Of a DNA stretch of 64,000 nucleotides, positions 46,681 through 56,905 are shown one piece after another. The position numbers were made by a program, and so were the translations under genes. The first letter of the stretch is position 1. Each line of letters starts with the position of its first letter. The notes beneath the pieces were generated by a model. That model was not told where the DNA came from. It worked only from the letters and a program-made list of their open reading frames with translations, and searched no databases. Source of the stretch: Blasia pusilla (Eukaryota; Marchantiophyta; Marchantiopsida; Blasiales); the NCBI GenBank assembly GCA_050084515.1, contig CM114274.1:43081483-43145482 (forward strand). Reading direction: 5' to 3'.

Positions 46681-47135
46681 AGTGACAAAGATGTGGCACG
46701 AAGAATAACCCTCTCGCTAAATTCAGAACCGGAAGCCGGTAACATGTGGCGGATGACGGACGAAGACTGGAGCTGCTTATCTGGTGGTGGAGGCGACGAG
46801 GCGATTCGGAGAATCGGACGGCAGGCATTTGCGGAGTGGATGTGGTGCGGACTCCGCTCGACTGGTGGAGGAGGCAGCGTATGGATGTGCCCCACCAGCT
46901 TCTGGTCTCCCTGGAGCCGCTGCAACGTAGGGCGGGGCCAATGACAGTGTCAAGTCGCGAGACGAGGGGAGAGGATAGGGGACGAAATTGCGGTATCGAT
47001 ATCTGCCGAAGAAACTGATCACTTCTCCCTCCGATGAAGTGAAACCAAACGATTTAGCTTCGTTCGATACCGGGACAAAGTGTTCCCCTCCCTCCGACTC
47101 CCTGTGCCCGCCACAGCACGAGTAAATTTGACGAA

Positions 47136-50100
47136 ATGTCTGGTGTGGCGATTGTTGCGACTGCTGGCGTTGTGCCAGGGGATTGCCTATCGTCGAGAGG
47201 GAGTCGTCGGAGTTGCGCAGCGAAGAGCTGCAAGGTTTCGAGCTTCCATGGCAAGGGTGTGTACAGCTCGTTGAGCTTGTCGACGGACGGCAAGTATCTA
47301 ACAAGTGCCGTCAGCAGTGGGAGTAGGAGGCGAGCACACAGGGCGCTGGTTGTGTGCAAGGCAGGACCGGAGCATAGGCCCATTATCATTGGTTTGGCTG
47401 CCGATTCCGGATGTGGAAAGAGTACTTTCATGCGACGTCTCACCAGTGTTTTCGGAGGAGCTGCTGCCCCACCCAAAGGAGGCAACCCGGATTCCAACAC
47501 CCTGATTAGTGACACTACTACCGTCATCTGTTTGGATGACTACCACTCATTAGACAGGTATGGTAGGAAGGAGAAGGGAGTCACTGCTCTGGACCCGCGT
47601 GCAAACAATTTTGATCTCATGTACGAACATGTGAAGGCTATCAAGGAAGGCAAGTCCATTCAAAAGCCGATTTATAACCATGTCACGGGCCTCCTCGATC
47701 CTTCGGAAACGATCCACCCACCAAAAATATTTGTCATCGAGGGGCTTCACCCAATGTACGTTTGTGAATTCTCAACCCTTGCTCACAAATCTGCTCTGTA
47801 CGTCCCCCTTCTTCAAAATGTTGGTTTGTCATCACGTGAGGCTGTCACGTGGAAATAATTCGTCCTCTTCATTTTTGGTAGATTACGGTGATGTCACCGT
47901 AATTAAGCGTTGCAGCGCAAAGGAATTCCTCCCTGATTTACTTCCGTTTTTCTTTCGCCATTTTCTGATGGGTGTTCGTAGCAGCTGTCGTTCGAAACAA
48001 TTGCCCTCTTTTGCCTTGGCGCTCCTGCTCCTCCGTGCACGATATTTGTAGTGGCGAATTTCCAATTTGCTATGCGGGGCATGAACTGAAACTGGATATA
48101 AATGTACTTTTAAGCTGGTAGTTATTCCACAGTTATTCTATCACCACCGAACGGCTGCCGGATGCCCTGCCCTGCCCTGGTCTCGTCTTTGGTCTAGGCG
48201 CGGGTGGACACCGCCACACTTTAAGCTTTGTAAAGATCGTGACGGCGATTCCAATAAGTTCTTGTAAGCATACAAACTCACGCGGAAACTGGGCAGTACA
48301 AAATTTATCGCGTTACACTCGCGTAGGTATCGACCACAGCTCAGCTGTTTGAGCTCACATCTTATTTTTCCTGGACATGCCCAAGGTCTGTTTCCTGGAC
48401 ATGTCCAGCCTTCAGCTATATCCGGACTTGGTAATTTGTAAGTGTGACATGCAAACATCATGTGCGTGCATATTCCTGTAGCCTGTCCATGTGGGATTGA
48501 AGTCTATGTAGAATCATTTGTCTCCAGGCGTTGCCCTGTGTACGACGTCACTAGACTGTGCCGGGAGTCAGTGGGGCCGTGTGTTTGATTGCGCGGATGA
48601 GTCTCTGTCTCATGGTTTCTGTGGTGAAATCCTCTTGACGTGTCGAAATTTAGCGGCAGCTTTGGGCTAAGAATTTCGTGGCAGGATTTCTGAGTATAGT
48701 GGCTGTTGTGGTGTGACTGAATTGAAGCTTCGCAGCTGAGGAAACCTCTCAAGCCCCGCGTAGCAACCTCCTCCATGTTCGTTTTCACAACGCTGTACAA
48801 AGTGTACATTGATCACGGTAGTACTCGCAGAGAGCATGAGAGAAGGGGGACAACATTGTGTGAATTTGCATGCTGTCCACTCTCGGAATTTCTGTCTACA
48901 GGTGCATGGCATTACTTCGGCGCTTGTTCCACCTAAACAAACGACACAGTTTTCCTAAAAGATGAAGGCATGAATAAAAGAGGATGGGGGCATCCATCGG
49001 TACAAGAAGTGGTGACTCGGAGAGTCGAGTAACTGCCGAAGTGTTTCCGGCACTACTCTAAGAGTGCCGGCTCCTAACTCACCTCTTCGACAAGAGGTTC
49101 GTAGATGTCTTCTCTCACAAGGGAACGGCATTTCCTACTACAGTCCTACCCTATGAGGTGGTTATCTATACCATGCCATCGTGTGTGAATTGACCGCATC
49201 GATTTTATTGTTGGACGTGGTTCTGGCAGGTTTGATGAGCGAGTAAGATCCTTGCTCGACTTCAGTATCTACCTGGATATAAGCGATGACGTTAAATTCG
49301 CCTGGAAGATTCAGGTACCATAGCTTCGATTCTATATGAAGCATTTAGACTTTTCGACATCGCTAGGGTTGGGCCAATTTCCCTCTTGTTGTCTGTCAGT
49401 TGCATCCTAGCAGGGAAGAGGTTATTTTAAAGATCACTCGTCGTCCCGAAGTGGTACCTGATGTTGGAGTGTTGTGCTGCTATAGCGTGACATGGCTGAA
49501 AGAGGCCACAGCCTGGAGAGCATCAAGGCTTCCATAGCAGCGCGCAAACCGGACTTCGACGCATTCATTGGTACTTTTTCTGAGCACTTGTGTATTCTTG
49601 AATATTTTGTTCCTTTCTCAGATAGTGTGAGGTGTTTGCAAATCATAAATGTCCCGCGCGTATGGCGAAGTTTGAGCCTTTCAGTGCCATGGGTATAGTG
49701 TCGAAGATGTTGATTGTGAGCAGTCCTTTTGAAAGTCGCAGTGAATGTGCAGACCCGCAAAAGCAGCACGCAGATGTGGTTATTCAGGTATTACCCACGC
49801 AGTTGATCCCAGATGACAACGAGGGTAAAATCTTACGGGTGCGGATGGTCATGAGGGAGGGTGTACCAAACGTCGACCCCGTGTATCTTTACGACGAAGG
49901 TTCCACCATCTCTTGGATTCCTTGCGGCAGGAAGCTTACATGCTCATACCCCGGAATTAAATTCTTCTATGGCCCCGACACATACTACGGACATGAGGTA
50001 TCTCTATGCTCTGTTTGGACATAAGAAATGGATGGTCAATTTGCCAAATTTCTCTACTCAACATTGTTCGTTCTGTTTTTGCTTCACTGTGCCGTGCAAC

Positions 50101-50464
50101 CAGAGGTCTCTTAAGGTTGTCCAGAAATCCATAAGACGTCGTTTTACACCGTGGTTGACAGAAGGACTGGCTTTGGTAAGTGACCAAGTACCTGACTTAA
50201 AAAAAAATTGTACAGGTGTCTGTACTCGAAATGGATGGTCAATTTGACAAACTTGACGAACTCATCTACGTGGAAAGCCATTTGAGCAACATCTCAACCA
50301 GGTTCTACGGAGAGATCACCCAACAAATGTTGAAGCACGCCAACTTTCCCGGAAGCAACAATGGAACAGGATTGTTTCAAACTATCGTAGGTCTTAAAAT
50401 TAGAGAGGTGTATGAGAAGCTCCTCGCGAAGCAATCTACTAGCTTGGAGGCCGCCAAAGTTTGA
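47136..50464 (+). CDS. PRK: Chloroplast phosphoribulokinase (five exons)
   Basis: Calvin-cycle enzyme: ATP-dependent phosphorylation of ribulose 5-phosphate to ribulose 1,5-bisphosphate in the chloroplast stroma. Exons: 47136-47755, 49230-49314, 49486-49570, 49753-49997, 50216-50464; all introns are GT-AG and phases fit, giving about 427 residues. Residues 1 to about 75 are rich in Ser, Arg and Ala (transit peptide; ...RRRAHRALVVCKAG). P-loop GLAADSGCGKST at 86-97. Cys93 and Cys132 are 39 apart, like the thioredoxin-regulated pair Cys16/Cys55 of spinach PRK; the second Cys pair (IPCGRKLTC) is also present. Other family blocks: LDDYHSLDR, IEGLHPM, ERGHSLESIKASI, DEGSTISWIPCG, ESHLSN and QQMLKHANFPGSNNGTG, and the usual -AAKV end. 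Intron 1 is 1474 bp. No stop or frameshift seen. Light/redox regulation is expected from the cysteines. Confidence 0.93.
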
Positions 50465-50721
50465 TGTAAAGCTAACATATGTGGCTCAAAATCGCCAGTG
50501 TTCACTAGTAATTTGTTTGATATGATCAATGTTTGGCTGACCAGCAAGCCAATTGTACAACTTATAATTACTTTGGCATTATACGATGCTCCATTGTGTA
50601 TTTGGAAACTCATTGTAAAACCCAGCCACGTAGAAGATCGTACATACTTGAAGTTCCAACGCACTAAAATTGTTTCTTTTCGAGTACAAAAAATCAACAT
50701 TTTTCTAAGATGTTGGGCTTT
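50465..50721 (+). other. PRK 3' flank
   Basis: The presumed 3'UTR. No gene. It ends at a telomere-like tract. Confidence 0.5.
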
Positions 50722-50737
50722 AAGGTTTAGGGTTTAG
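50722..50737 (+). repeat. Short interstitial telomere-like tract
   Basis: AAGGTTTAGGGTTTAGTT: two TTTAGGG-type units in the same orientation as the chromosome-end telomere. It sits exactly between the PRK 3' flank and the start of LTR sequence of the minus-strand retroelement. Confidence 0.55.
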
Positions 50738-50738
50738 T

Positions 50739-52423
50739 TAGCACGATCCCATGCTTGCTCATGACATCCAAACGACGAGACAAGAAGTCCCAAAATATAT
50801 CTCCAATTAAATCAAGATCCAACCTCTCTCAACATCATAATCCTCAAATATGTGCACTCTCAATGTCAAACCAAATCCATTCTCCTAATGAGAAATTTGG
50901 ATTACACAGACAAGGCAAGCAAGACCATAGTTGTGTTACTTCATACCAAGAGGTTCAGCAAAAAAATGATGAGTTCTCAAGCTCTTTTTCTTTGAGGTAT
51001 ACTCCTCCCCTCTCCCAAGCTCTTTCCATGATTATCTTTGCTGCCAAGTCATTTCCTTGATTCTTGACCTGATGGTGGAGGTCAAGCGTCATTTACCAAA
51101 AATAGAAAAGAGATCATATACTCAAAATGGTACTTACCTAAAATAGTATGTTCTTGAATATGGCTCCAAATGAGTCGAAACGTAAGGGAAACCTGCACTC
51201 TCAGGTTTCCCGGGGCCCTATTGGTTCGATAGTTAAGGCCCAGCAGGCCATATTAGCTCAAAGGTCAATTTCTTTTTTTGAAAAACAAAGAATTATTTTT
51301 CTTCGTTATATGGACCCCGTCAATGCTGGCTGAAGTAGGCTTTAGGGATCAAAATATAATCAAAAAAATTTAATTTTTTTTATACCTAAGGTCTTGTTTT
51401 TCAAACCTGCGCTGCGCGCCAGTCCAGCCGCTGAAGCCCTTGGACCTTTGTTCTACAAGCCAAAGTTCGTAAAGCCCTTTGCGCTCTTACTAAAAAGCTT
51501 TTTTTACAAAAATTAAAAAAAAGAGAAGTATTTTACTTTTTATAAAGTAAAACTTGCATTTGCGCGGATCCGGATTTTTTTATTGAAAAAATATCATTTT
51601 TTTATCGAATAGAAAATGTTGTTTTTTCTTTACTTTATTCAAGGGTCGACCAAAGGTAGAGGGTTTTATCTACTTTTTAGGTCGACCGCGTCGACGGACA
51701 TCGGGTTTTCCAGTGCCTTTTTCATATGAGATTTTGTTATATGATTATTGAATAAAATCCATGATTTCAAGCAATATGATTGTAATGGCACCTCTGGTGC
51801 ATTTTCATTCCCCGAAACACATTAATATAACGGAAAATACAATTAGTTCTTCTTACCTGTATGCATACACTATAACAAGGATTTTCTCCTTGAGATTAAC
51901 ACGTCTAAGATAAGAGGTGGTGTTGAGTTGAACCTTTTTTTCTTCGAAAGACAGTTTGTAATCGAACGTAATGTAACCTGGCCCGCTGGCCCACATATTA
52001 ACAGGCTTTTCAGAAACACAACCTTTTTCCGTTGTCACCATAAACCTATCCGCTATAGGGGAAACAACTTCCGCTAGTGAACGAGCCGCCCGAGTCAACG
52101 AGACCCTTGGGAAAAAAGAGAAAGTCGCTCCCAAGCTATGGTCCAAAGACTTGAATATCGGTGAGCTTCATCATCACCGCGGAAAATTTGCTTACTTGAG
52201 GTGCATGACCACGCCAAAGGAAATAGTTGTGAAGACTAAACACGATTACTGGACTATTGAACAAATCCACCAAGTCCTCCATTGCCGCGGGGCAGAAATA
52301 CAGACTAAGCAGAAAAATTCCCTCAATAGCCTCAGTAGGTCATCCTCAACCTCATGAGCCTGTCCTCCACTATCGCAAAGGCGCTCTACTAGATCTTACC
52401 GATCTATCCTAAAAGACGTGACA
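50739..52423 (-). repeat. 3' LTR of copy 2, split by an insertion
   Basis: Two segments, 50739-51214 and about 52321-52423, align with a continuous stretch of the fragment at 19255-19646 (for example GAGTCGAAACG.AAG.GAAA at 19513 and 51175; AAGGCGCTCTACTAG.TCT at 19604 and 52378; GACGTGACAG at 19642 and 52415). The end facing PRK (CACGATCCCATGCTTGCTCA) lacks the final ~65 bp of the tail. Confidence 0.65.
51216..52320. other. AT-rich insertion in the LTR, possibly organelle-derived
   Basis: The sequence has a composition unlike its surroundings: homopolymer runs (TTTTTTTATTG), a GCGCTGCGCGCC block, and tracts such as GAAGCCCTTGGACCTTTGTT / GTAAAGCCCTTTGCGC that look like plant organelle spacer. 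Two open stretches (51196-51333 plus; 52146-51853 minus, 97 residues) match nothing I can name. LTR sequence continues on both sides, so it is an insertion. Mitochondrial or plastid origin is a guess. Confidence 0.35.
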
Positions 52424-52425
52424 GT

Positions 52426-52563
52426 TGTCGTGGGCATACACATCGCTATAAAATATACATCACTATCACCGAACACACACGAAAACACCCACGATCCCAT
52501 GTTAAGTCATGGCATCCAAACAACGAGACAAGTAGTACCAAAATATCTCCAATCGCCCCCCTC
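52426..52563 (-). repeat. LTR-tail copy and polypurine tract of copy 2
   Basis: On the plus strand TGTCGTGGGCATACACATCG ... CCAAAATATCTCCAATCG, then CCCCCCT (the polypurine tract on the minus strand). Same order as 12253-12400 in the plus-strand copy. Confidence 0.6.
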
Positions 52564-52739
52564 ACTGGTGGTTAGGTCCCTCTAACTCCAGATAGCCATC
52601 TATCCCTACCTACCATGACATGCATCTCTCGGACGCTAAGAGCAAGAAGGTTGGGTGCTCATGTAGCCCTATCGTTAGTCGCCTTTTTGTCATCCATGGC
52701 ACAGAGACAAGTCGGAATGTAGAATTACGTACTCTATGT

Positions 52740-52825
52740 ACATCTGAGACATATCCATCGTCCTTGAGGAACCCTAGTGAGAGTTGGCGTCAAGCATCCC
52801 ATATGCCATCCTCTTGAACATCCAT
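52740..52825 (-). pseudogene. PHD finger, second half (copy 2)
   Basis: Read on the minus strand: ILVCDGCSRGWHMGCLTPTL, then RVPQGRWICLRCT and stop. The C-x2-C, H-x2-C and final C-x2-C ligands are all present; the first CxxC and the end of integrase are missing because of a deletion at about 52830. Together with the copies at 11980 and 20000 this gives the complete layout of the domain. Confidence 0.7.
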
Positions 52826-53640
52826 CACAGACTAGGATAGTAGGTCGATAACCACCCCCCCCGAATAGTCGCAGACCTCAATGTATCTTGATGCTGCGCA
52901 ATCGCCAAGTTCTCAAACGCCATGGGCATCACTCTCCATAACAACTCATCCCTTTGTGAACATGCTCTTATCCATACATCAGGGTCATCAAGGTTCAACA
53001 CCTCACCAACATCTCGACGAATGGCCGCGGGTAAATGTGGCTCACGGACATAAAGCACCAAGTACGGTGAGAAAGACGTTAAGGATGCCTGCCTACTGAA
53101 TCTGTATCCTATCGCCAACCAGAGCAACTGAAGGTCCGAATCTCCTAGGTGACCTCTCTGCAAGCCATACTTGCGTAATCCTCTCTTCATCGTGTGCACA
53201 ATCCTCTCCGCTAGTCCATCCGCCTCAGGATGATCTCGCGAAGTGGTGCAAAAGTCGATCAGTGCCTGCTCACCTAAGGCCTGAAACTCCCCGCGAAACT
53301 GTGTACCTTGGTCTATCAACACCTTAGCTGGTGCACGGTAATGACTCAACACTCGATCTAGGAAGGCATACGCTACTCCCTCACTCGCTTTGTCAGGAAA
53401 TGCAACCAACTCTATCCACTTCGAGAGGTGCTCGACCATCACCAACACATAATGACTATGGCGCTCCGTCAAAGGCAAAGGTCTTGCAAAATCCAAACTC
53501 CATCTATAACCTAAACCCATGATCGAAAGTGGATGCAACTGTGGAGTCGGAGCATTGAACGATGCTCGGACTCAATCACACACCATGCACCTGGCAACAA
53601 ACTGTTGAATGTCGGTCTGCATGCCTCGCCACCAATACTA
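52825..53640 (-). pseudogene. Ty3/gypsy integrase (copy 2)
   Basis: 237 codons open at 53538-52825. Upstream, in the preceding frame, are the HHCC zinc domain (YEELGHFGVKRTYILL at about 53650, then CMVC near 53590) with a stop. Core: GYRWSLDFARPLPL (first Asp), VLIDQGTQFRGEFQAL (second Asp), SRDHPEADGLAERIVHTMKR (catalytic Glu region). The C-terminal part LPAAIRRDVGEVLNLDDPDV and WRVMPMAFENLAIAQHQDTL leads towards the PHD finger. The catalytic triad looks present; the protein end is deleted. Confidence 0.88.
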
Positions 53641-53643
53641 AAT

Positions 53644-54501
53644 CTAGAGCAAGATGTACGTCCGCTTCACTCCAAAATGACCCAACTCCTCGTAGGCATG
53701 ATGCACCAAACGTGCTTTCTGCGAAGGATGAGGCACTACAGACACTCTACCATCCTCCCACACTCGAAACACATGTGTCCCCTCCCACCGGAACCGTCTG
53801 GCTGACTGTAGGATCTGATCCCGCTCTCTAGCATCCACTATGCTCGCAACGCTGCCAGTACGCAGGTACTCCAAGACCACTCCATCGTAGTGAATGTCTT
53901 GGCCACCTATTGTCTCCTCATTGGCCTCTGGATCTAAGGACTCTCCATCAGACCTCGCCATCAAAGTATCAGCAATCTCGCTCCCCGTACCCAACAAGCC
54001 CAAATAGGCAGACGCGTGCCATCCTGGCACCAACTCTTCATCACTCTCACCATGCCAATAAGCTCGAGTCGCATCTCCCTGACTCGCGTATGGGTTATGG
54101 CTCAAACCATCTGCATCTTGGTTGAGCGTCTTAGGTCTATGCGCCACCTGGAAGTCATACTCCTGCAACAAAAGAGCCCACCTGGCAAGCTTCCCTGTAA
54201 GCTTGTCGGATTCCATCAACCACTTAAGTGGTTGATGATCAGTAATGATGGTAAAGGGGTTGATAAATAAATAACACCTGAAATGTGCGACAGCCCACAC
54301 CGCAGCCAAGCATTCATCCTCATACGAGCTATACTTTGCCTCTGCAGTGTTGGTCGAGCGACTAGAGTAAGCCACCACAAACTCTCTACCATCATCGTCA
54401 TGTTGGGTGAGCACCGCTCCAAGCCCCAACATGCTCCAATCGGTATGCAACTCGAAATGATGGCCCCTGATTGGTCTCCTCAATATGGGCACGGACGTCA
54501 A
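53644..54501 (-). pseudogene. Ty3/gypsy RNase H and integrase linker (copy 2)
   Basis: A 285-codon open frame: HTDWSMLGLGAVLTQHDDDG, AYSSRSTNTAEAKYSSYEDE, CLAAVWAVAHFRCYLFINPF, TDHQPLKWLMESDKLTGKLA and the linker to YEELGHFGVKRTY. It aligns with 10750-11560 with high similarity. The length of the uninterrupted frame suggests that this copy decayed later than the plus-strand one, at least here. Confidence 0.9.
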
Positions 54502-54513
54502 TCTATCCTTGAG

Positions 54514-55340
54514 CAGCTAAAATGCTCTCTCCTGCTCATTCCCCCAGTGCCACTCTTGATCCACCTTGGTCAACAAGGTTAGCGGCTTTGCAATCAAAGT
54601 GAAATCCTTGACGTATTGTTGATAGAAGTTTGCCAGTCCCATGAATGCACAAACTCGACTCACATCTATAAAGAGTGGAATGCGTGAAATAGCATCTACC
54701 TTCATCTGCTGCACACTAAGCCCCTTGGGTATATCGTATGACCCAAGTACTCAATCTGATCGTAGAAGAACTTGCACTTGCTTGGATGTAGCTTCAGCCC
54801 ATGTTACTCCAATTGTCGAAACACCTCCTCTAAATATCGCTCATGCTCCTCAACCATGGCGCTAAGACTACAATGTCATCAATATAAGTCCTAGCAAAAT
54901 CCAGAACTGCCAAGATCCTATCCATGACCCTTTGAAACTCAGCAGGGGCGTTCTTTAACCCAAATGGTAAGAACCGCCACTAGCACAAACAATCCTTCAT
55001 GTGAGGATCAATGCCCCAAAATGTCGTCTTCTGCCTGTCCTCCAATCTGATAGGCAGCTGATGGTATCCGGCTCGCAAATCCAATGAACTGAAGATCTTT
55101 GCATGCCCAATCGCATCAAAGATCTCCTCAGGGGTAGGCATGGCATACCTATCAGACTTTGTCTGCCGATTGATAGGTAGGTAATCTCCACACATCTGCC
55201 TATCCATCTAGTTGCCATGCACATCCTTCTTGGTGGGCATGACAATGGCAGATGCATACTCTCCATGCGACATCTCCACTAGTCCTGCTCCAACCAGGTC
55301 CTGGCTCCTACTCTGAATCAGAGCGCTCTCCATCTCACTG
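54514..55340 (-). pseudogene. Ty3/gypsy reverse transcriptase (copy 2)
   Basis: Minus-strand pieces in several frames: MESMHLPLSCPPRRMCMATR region (about 55266), MCGDYLPINRQTKSDRYAMP, LDLRAGYHQLPIRLEDRQKT, FLPFGLKNAPAEFQRVMDRI (about 54960-54910), then TYIDDIVV (catalytic YxDD, about 54875) and VDAISRIPLFIDVSRVCAFM. Frameshifts near 55000, 54850 and 54730. Confidence 0.85.
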
Positions 55341-55840
55341 TACCTGTAGGGTCGTCAGAAGATTGGAGTGTCCCCCAACAACTAAATGCGGATCCCTGGA
55401 CCCTTGAGCGTACCCAAATCATGCATACTAAATCCCAAACAACTCTTATAACTCCTAAGGAACTTGTGTATCCGGCCCCGCTTTCCTCTTGTCAACTTAG
55501 GGCCCATATCTGGATCCCAAGTCTCCATCGTGACTACGGTAGGACTCTCCGGCACGGATGTCCATGGTTGCTATGGTGCAACCCTCTCTCAGACAACAAA
55601 ACTCTCATCTCCACGTGCAGTACTTGGAACCACGCTCAATTCTATGGCTATCATAATCTAGCGTACCTGCAAAACATCCCAAGAAGTCCAAAGGTGTCTC
55701 TCCCGATCACCCCTGGTGTAACGATCTCCTCGGGTCTCGCCCCCAACCAATGCCTCAACCGTCTCAATAGGCATGGGGCTCACCAACACAATAGTTGTGA
55801 TCTGTCGCATCCACAAATGACGCTGCTCAGGTACTCCTAA

Positions 55841-56905
55841 GCTGAAAATCTATGTCAAGCAGTTCAGGTCCATCGCCTGACCCAAGATATGACGTCGTGA
55901 TGCCTCTGATAGTGACGGTACTGCCGTCACTCCTATGGGGAATCCCATCCCTTGCTCTCGCTTATCGCTTACCTCTGTTCCTGGTCATCCCAAACCAAGC
56001 GACGTGTGACCTCCTTGAATGCATAGGAAGGAGGAAAACTAATAAATGTGGGAAAGGCTTCCCGTGGCATGCCAATCCTGTTGGCCACAATTAATGGCGG
56101 TCGATCATCGTGCCTCACGGCTTGTGATCGAAGACCTGGATCCAGAATAGAATCCACCAACAAATCGGAGGGGCGCTCCACTCTAGCATACGCCCTCCAC
56201 AAAACCTCATGTGGGACTAGGTTGGTCCACCAAAGATGCGGGCGGTATGCTCTAGAACCTACACTTGCCTCATCCAAAAACATTGCCGAGCCGATCCATG
56301 TGCACACCTGATATGCACTCGTCACCACGTGGAACTTCGAATCGCCCAAAATCGGCACATTCTCCAAAATGTATGTTGGAGAACAAGATTGATGCTCCTG
56401 CAAGTGCCATAAAATTTGCATCATCTTCCAAAACAACATGGATTGAGTGTCAGCTAACCTGCTACCTCATGCAACACTCGATTGGCATTGACACGGCCAA
56501 CCAGCAATGACCAAATCTATGGCCTCTACCCGCTCCAAGTCCTACGCCCCCAACAATGAAATATCTCGTGGTAGGGAACTCTGGTATCGCTGGACAGCGG
56601 ACGCAGACAACAAGTTGGGAAAATGGAGGCGTAACTGCGCCACAGTTTTAAATTAAGCGCCCCTCGCAACATTATCAATATCCATATACAAGTACTGTTG
56701 CACACGTACTCTTGCCTGCAAAACAACAGCTAATTAACCTAGTGCTCATCCCTCCAAAGAGATCCAACACCCAAATATCCTCCTCTGGGATGTGCCACAT
56801 AATGGATGTGGTATCCAAGGGTGTCATCATAGCAGTCTCGGCTATCTCGAGTTCCTTTGACCCATCACGCTCACGTGCAAACATCTCGCTCCATGTGGTA
56901 TGCAC
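55841..56905 (-). pseudogene. DNMT3-like cytosine-5 methyltransferase domain (copy 2)
   Basis: Minus-strand motifs: motif I WVLDLFGGMSTRLI (about 56785-56744), motif IV DLVIAGWPCQCQSS with the catalytic Pro-Cys-Gln (about 56511-56470), motif VI TYILENVPILGDSKF (about 56377), motif VIII-like RPHLWWTNLVPHEV (about 56240), RHDDRPPLIVANRIGMPREA (about 56110), and the C-terminal block SEASRRHILGQAMDLNCLT (about 55905-55850). It aligns with 8430-9400 in order and spacing. It is broken by several stops and frame changes. It lies between protease and RT, as in the plus-strand copy. Confidence 0.78.

Noticed and set aside
46777-47527. Long antisense ORFs (175 and 157 codons) over the PRK 5' region
   Set aside because: They overlap the PRK promoter and first exon on the opposite strand, show no domain, and are explained by GC-rich coding sequence.
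47680-49120. ORFs within PRK intron 1 as separate genes
   Set aside because: The region is bounded by matching donor and acceptor sites that restore the PRK frame; the ORFs are short and have no domain.
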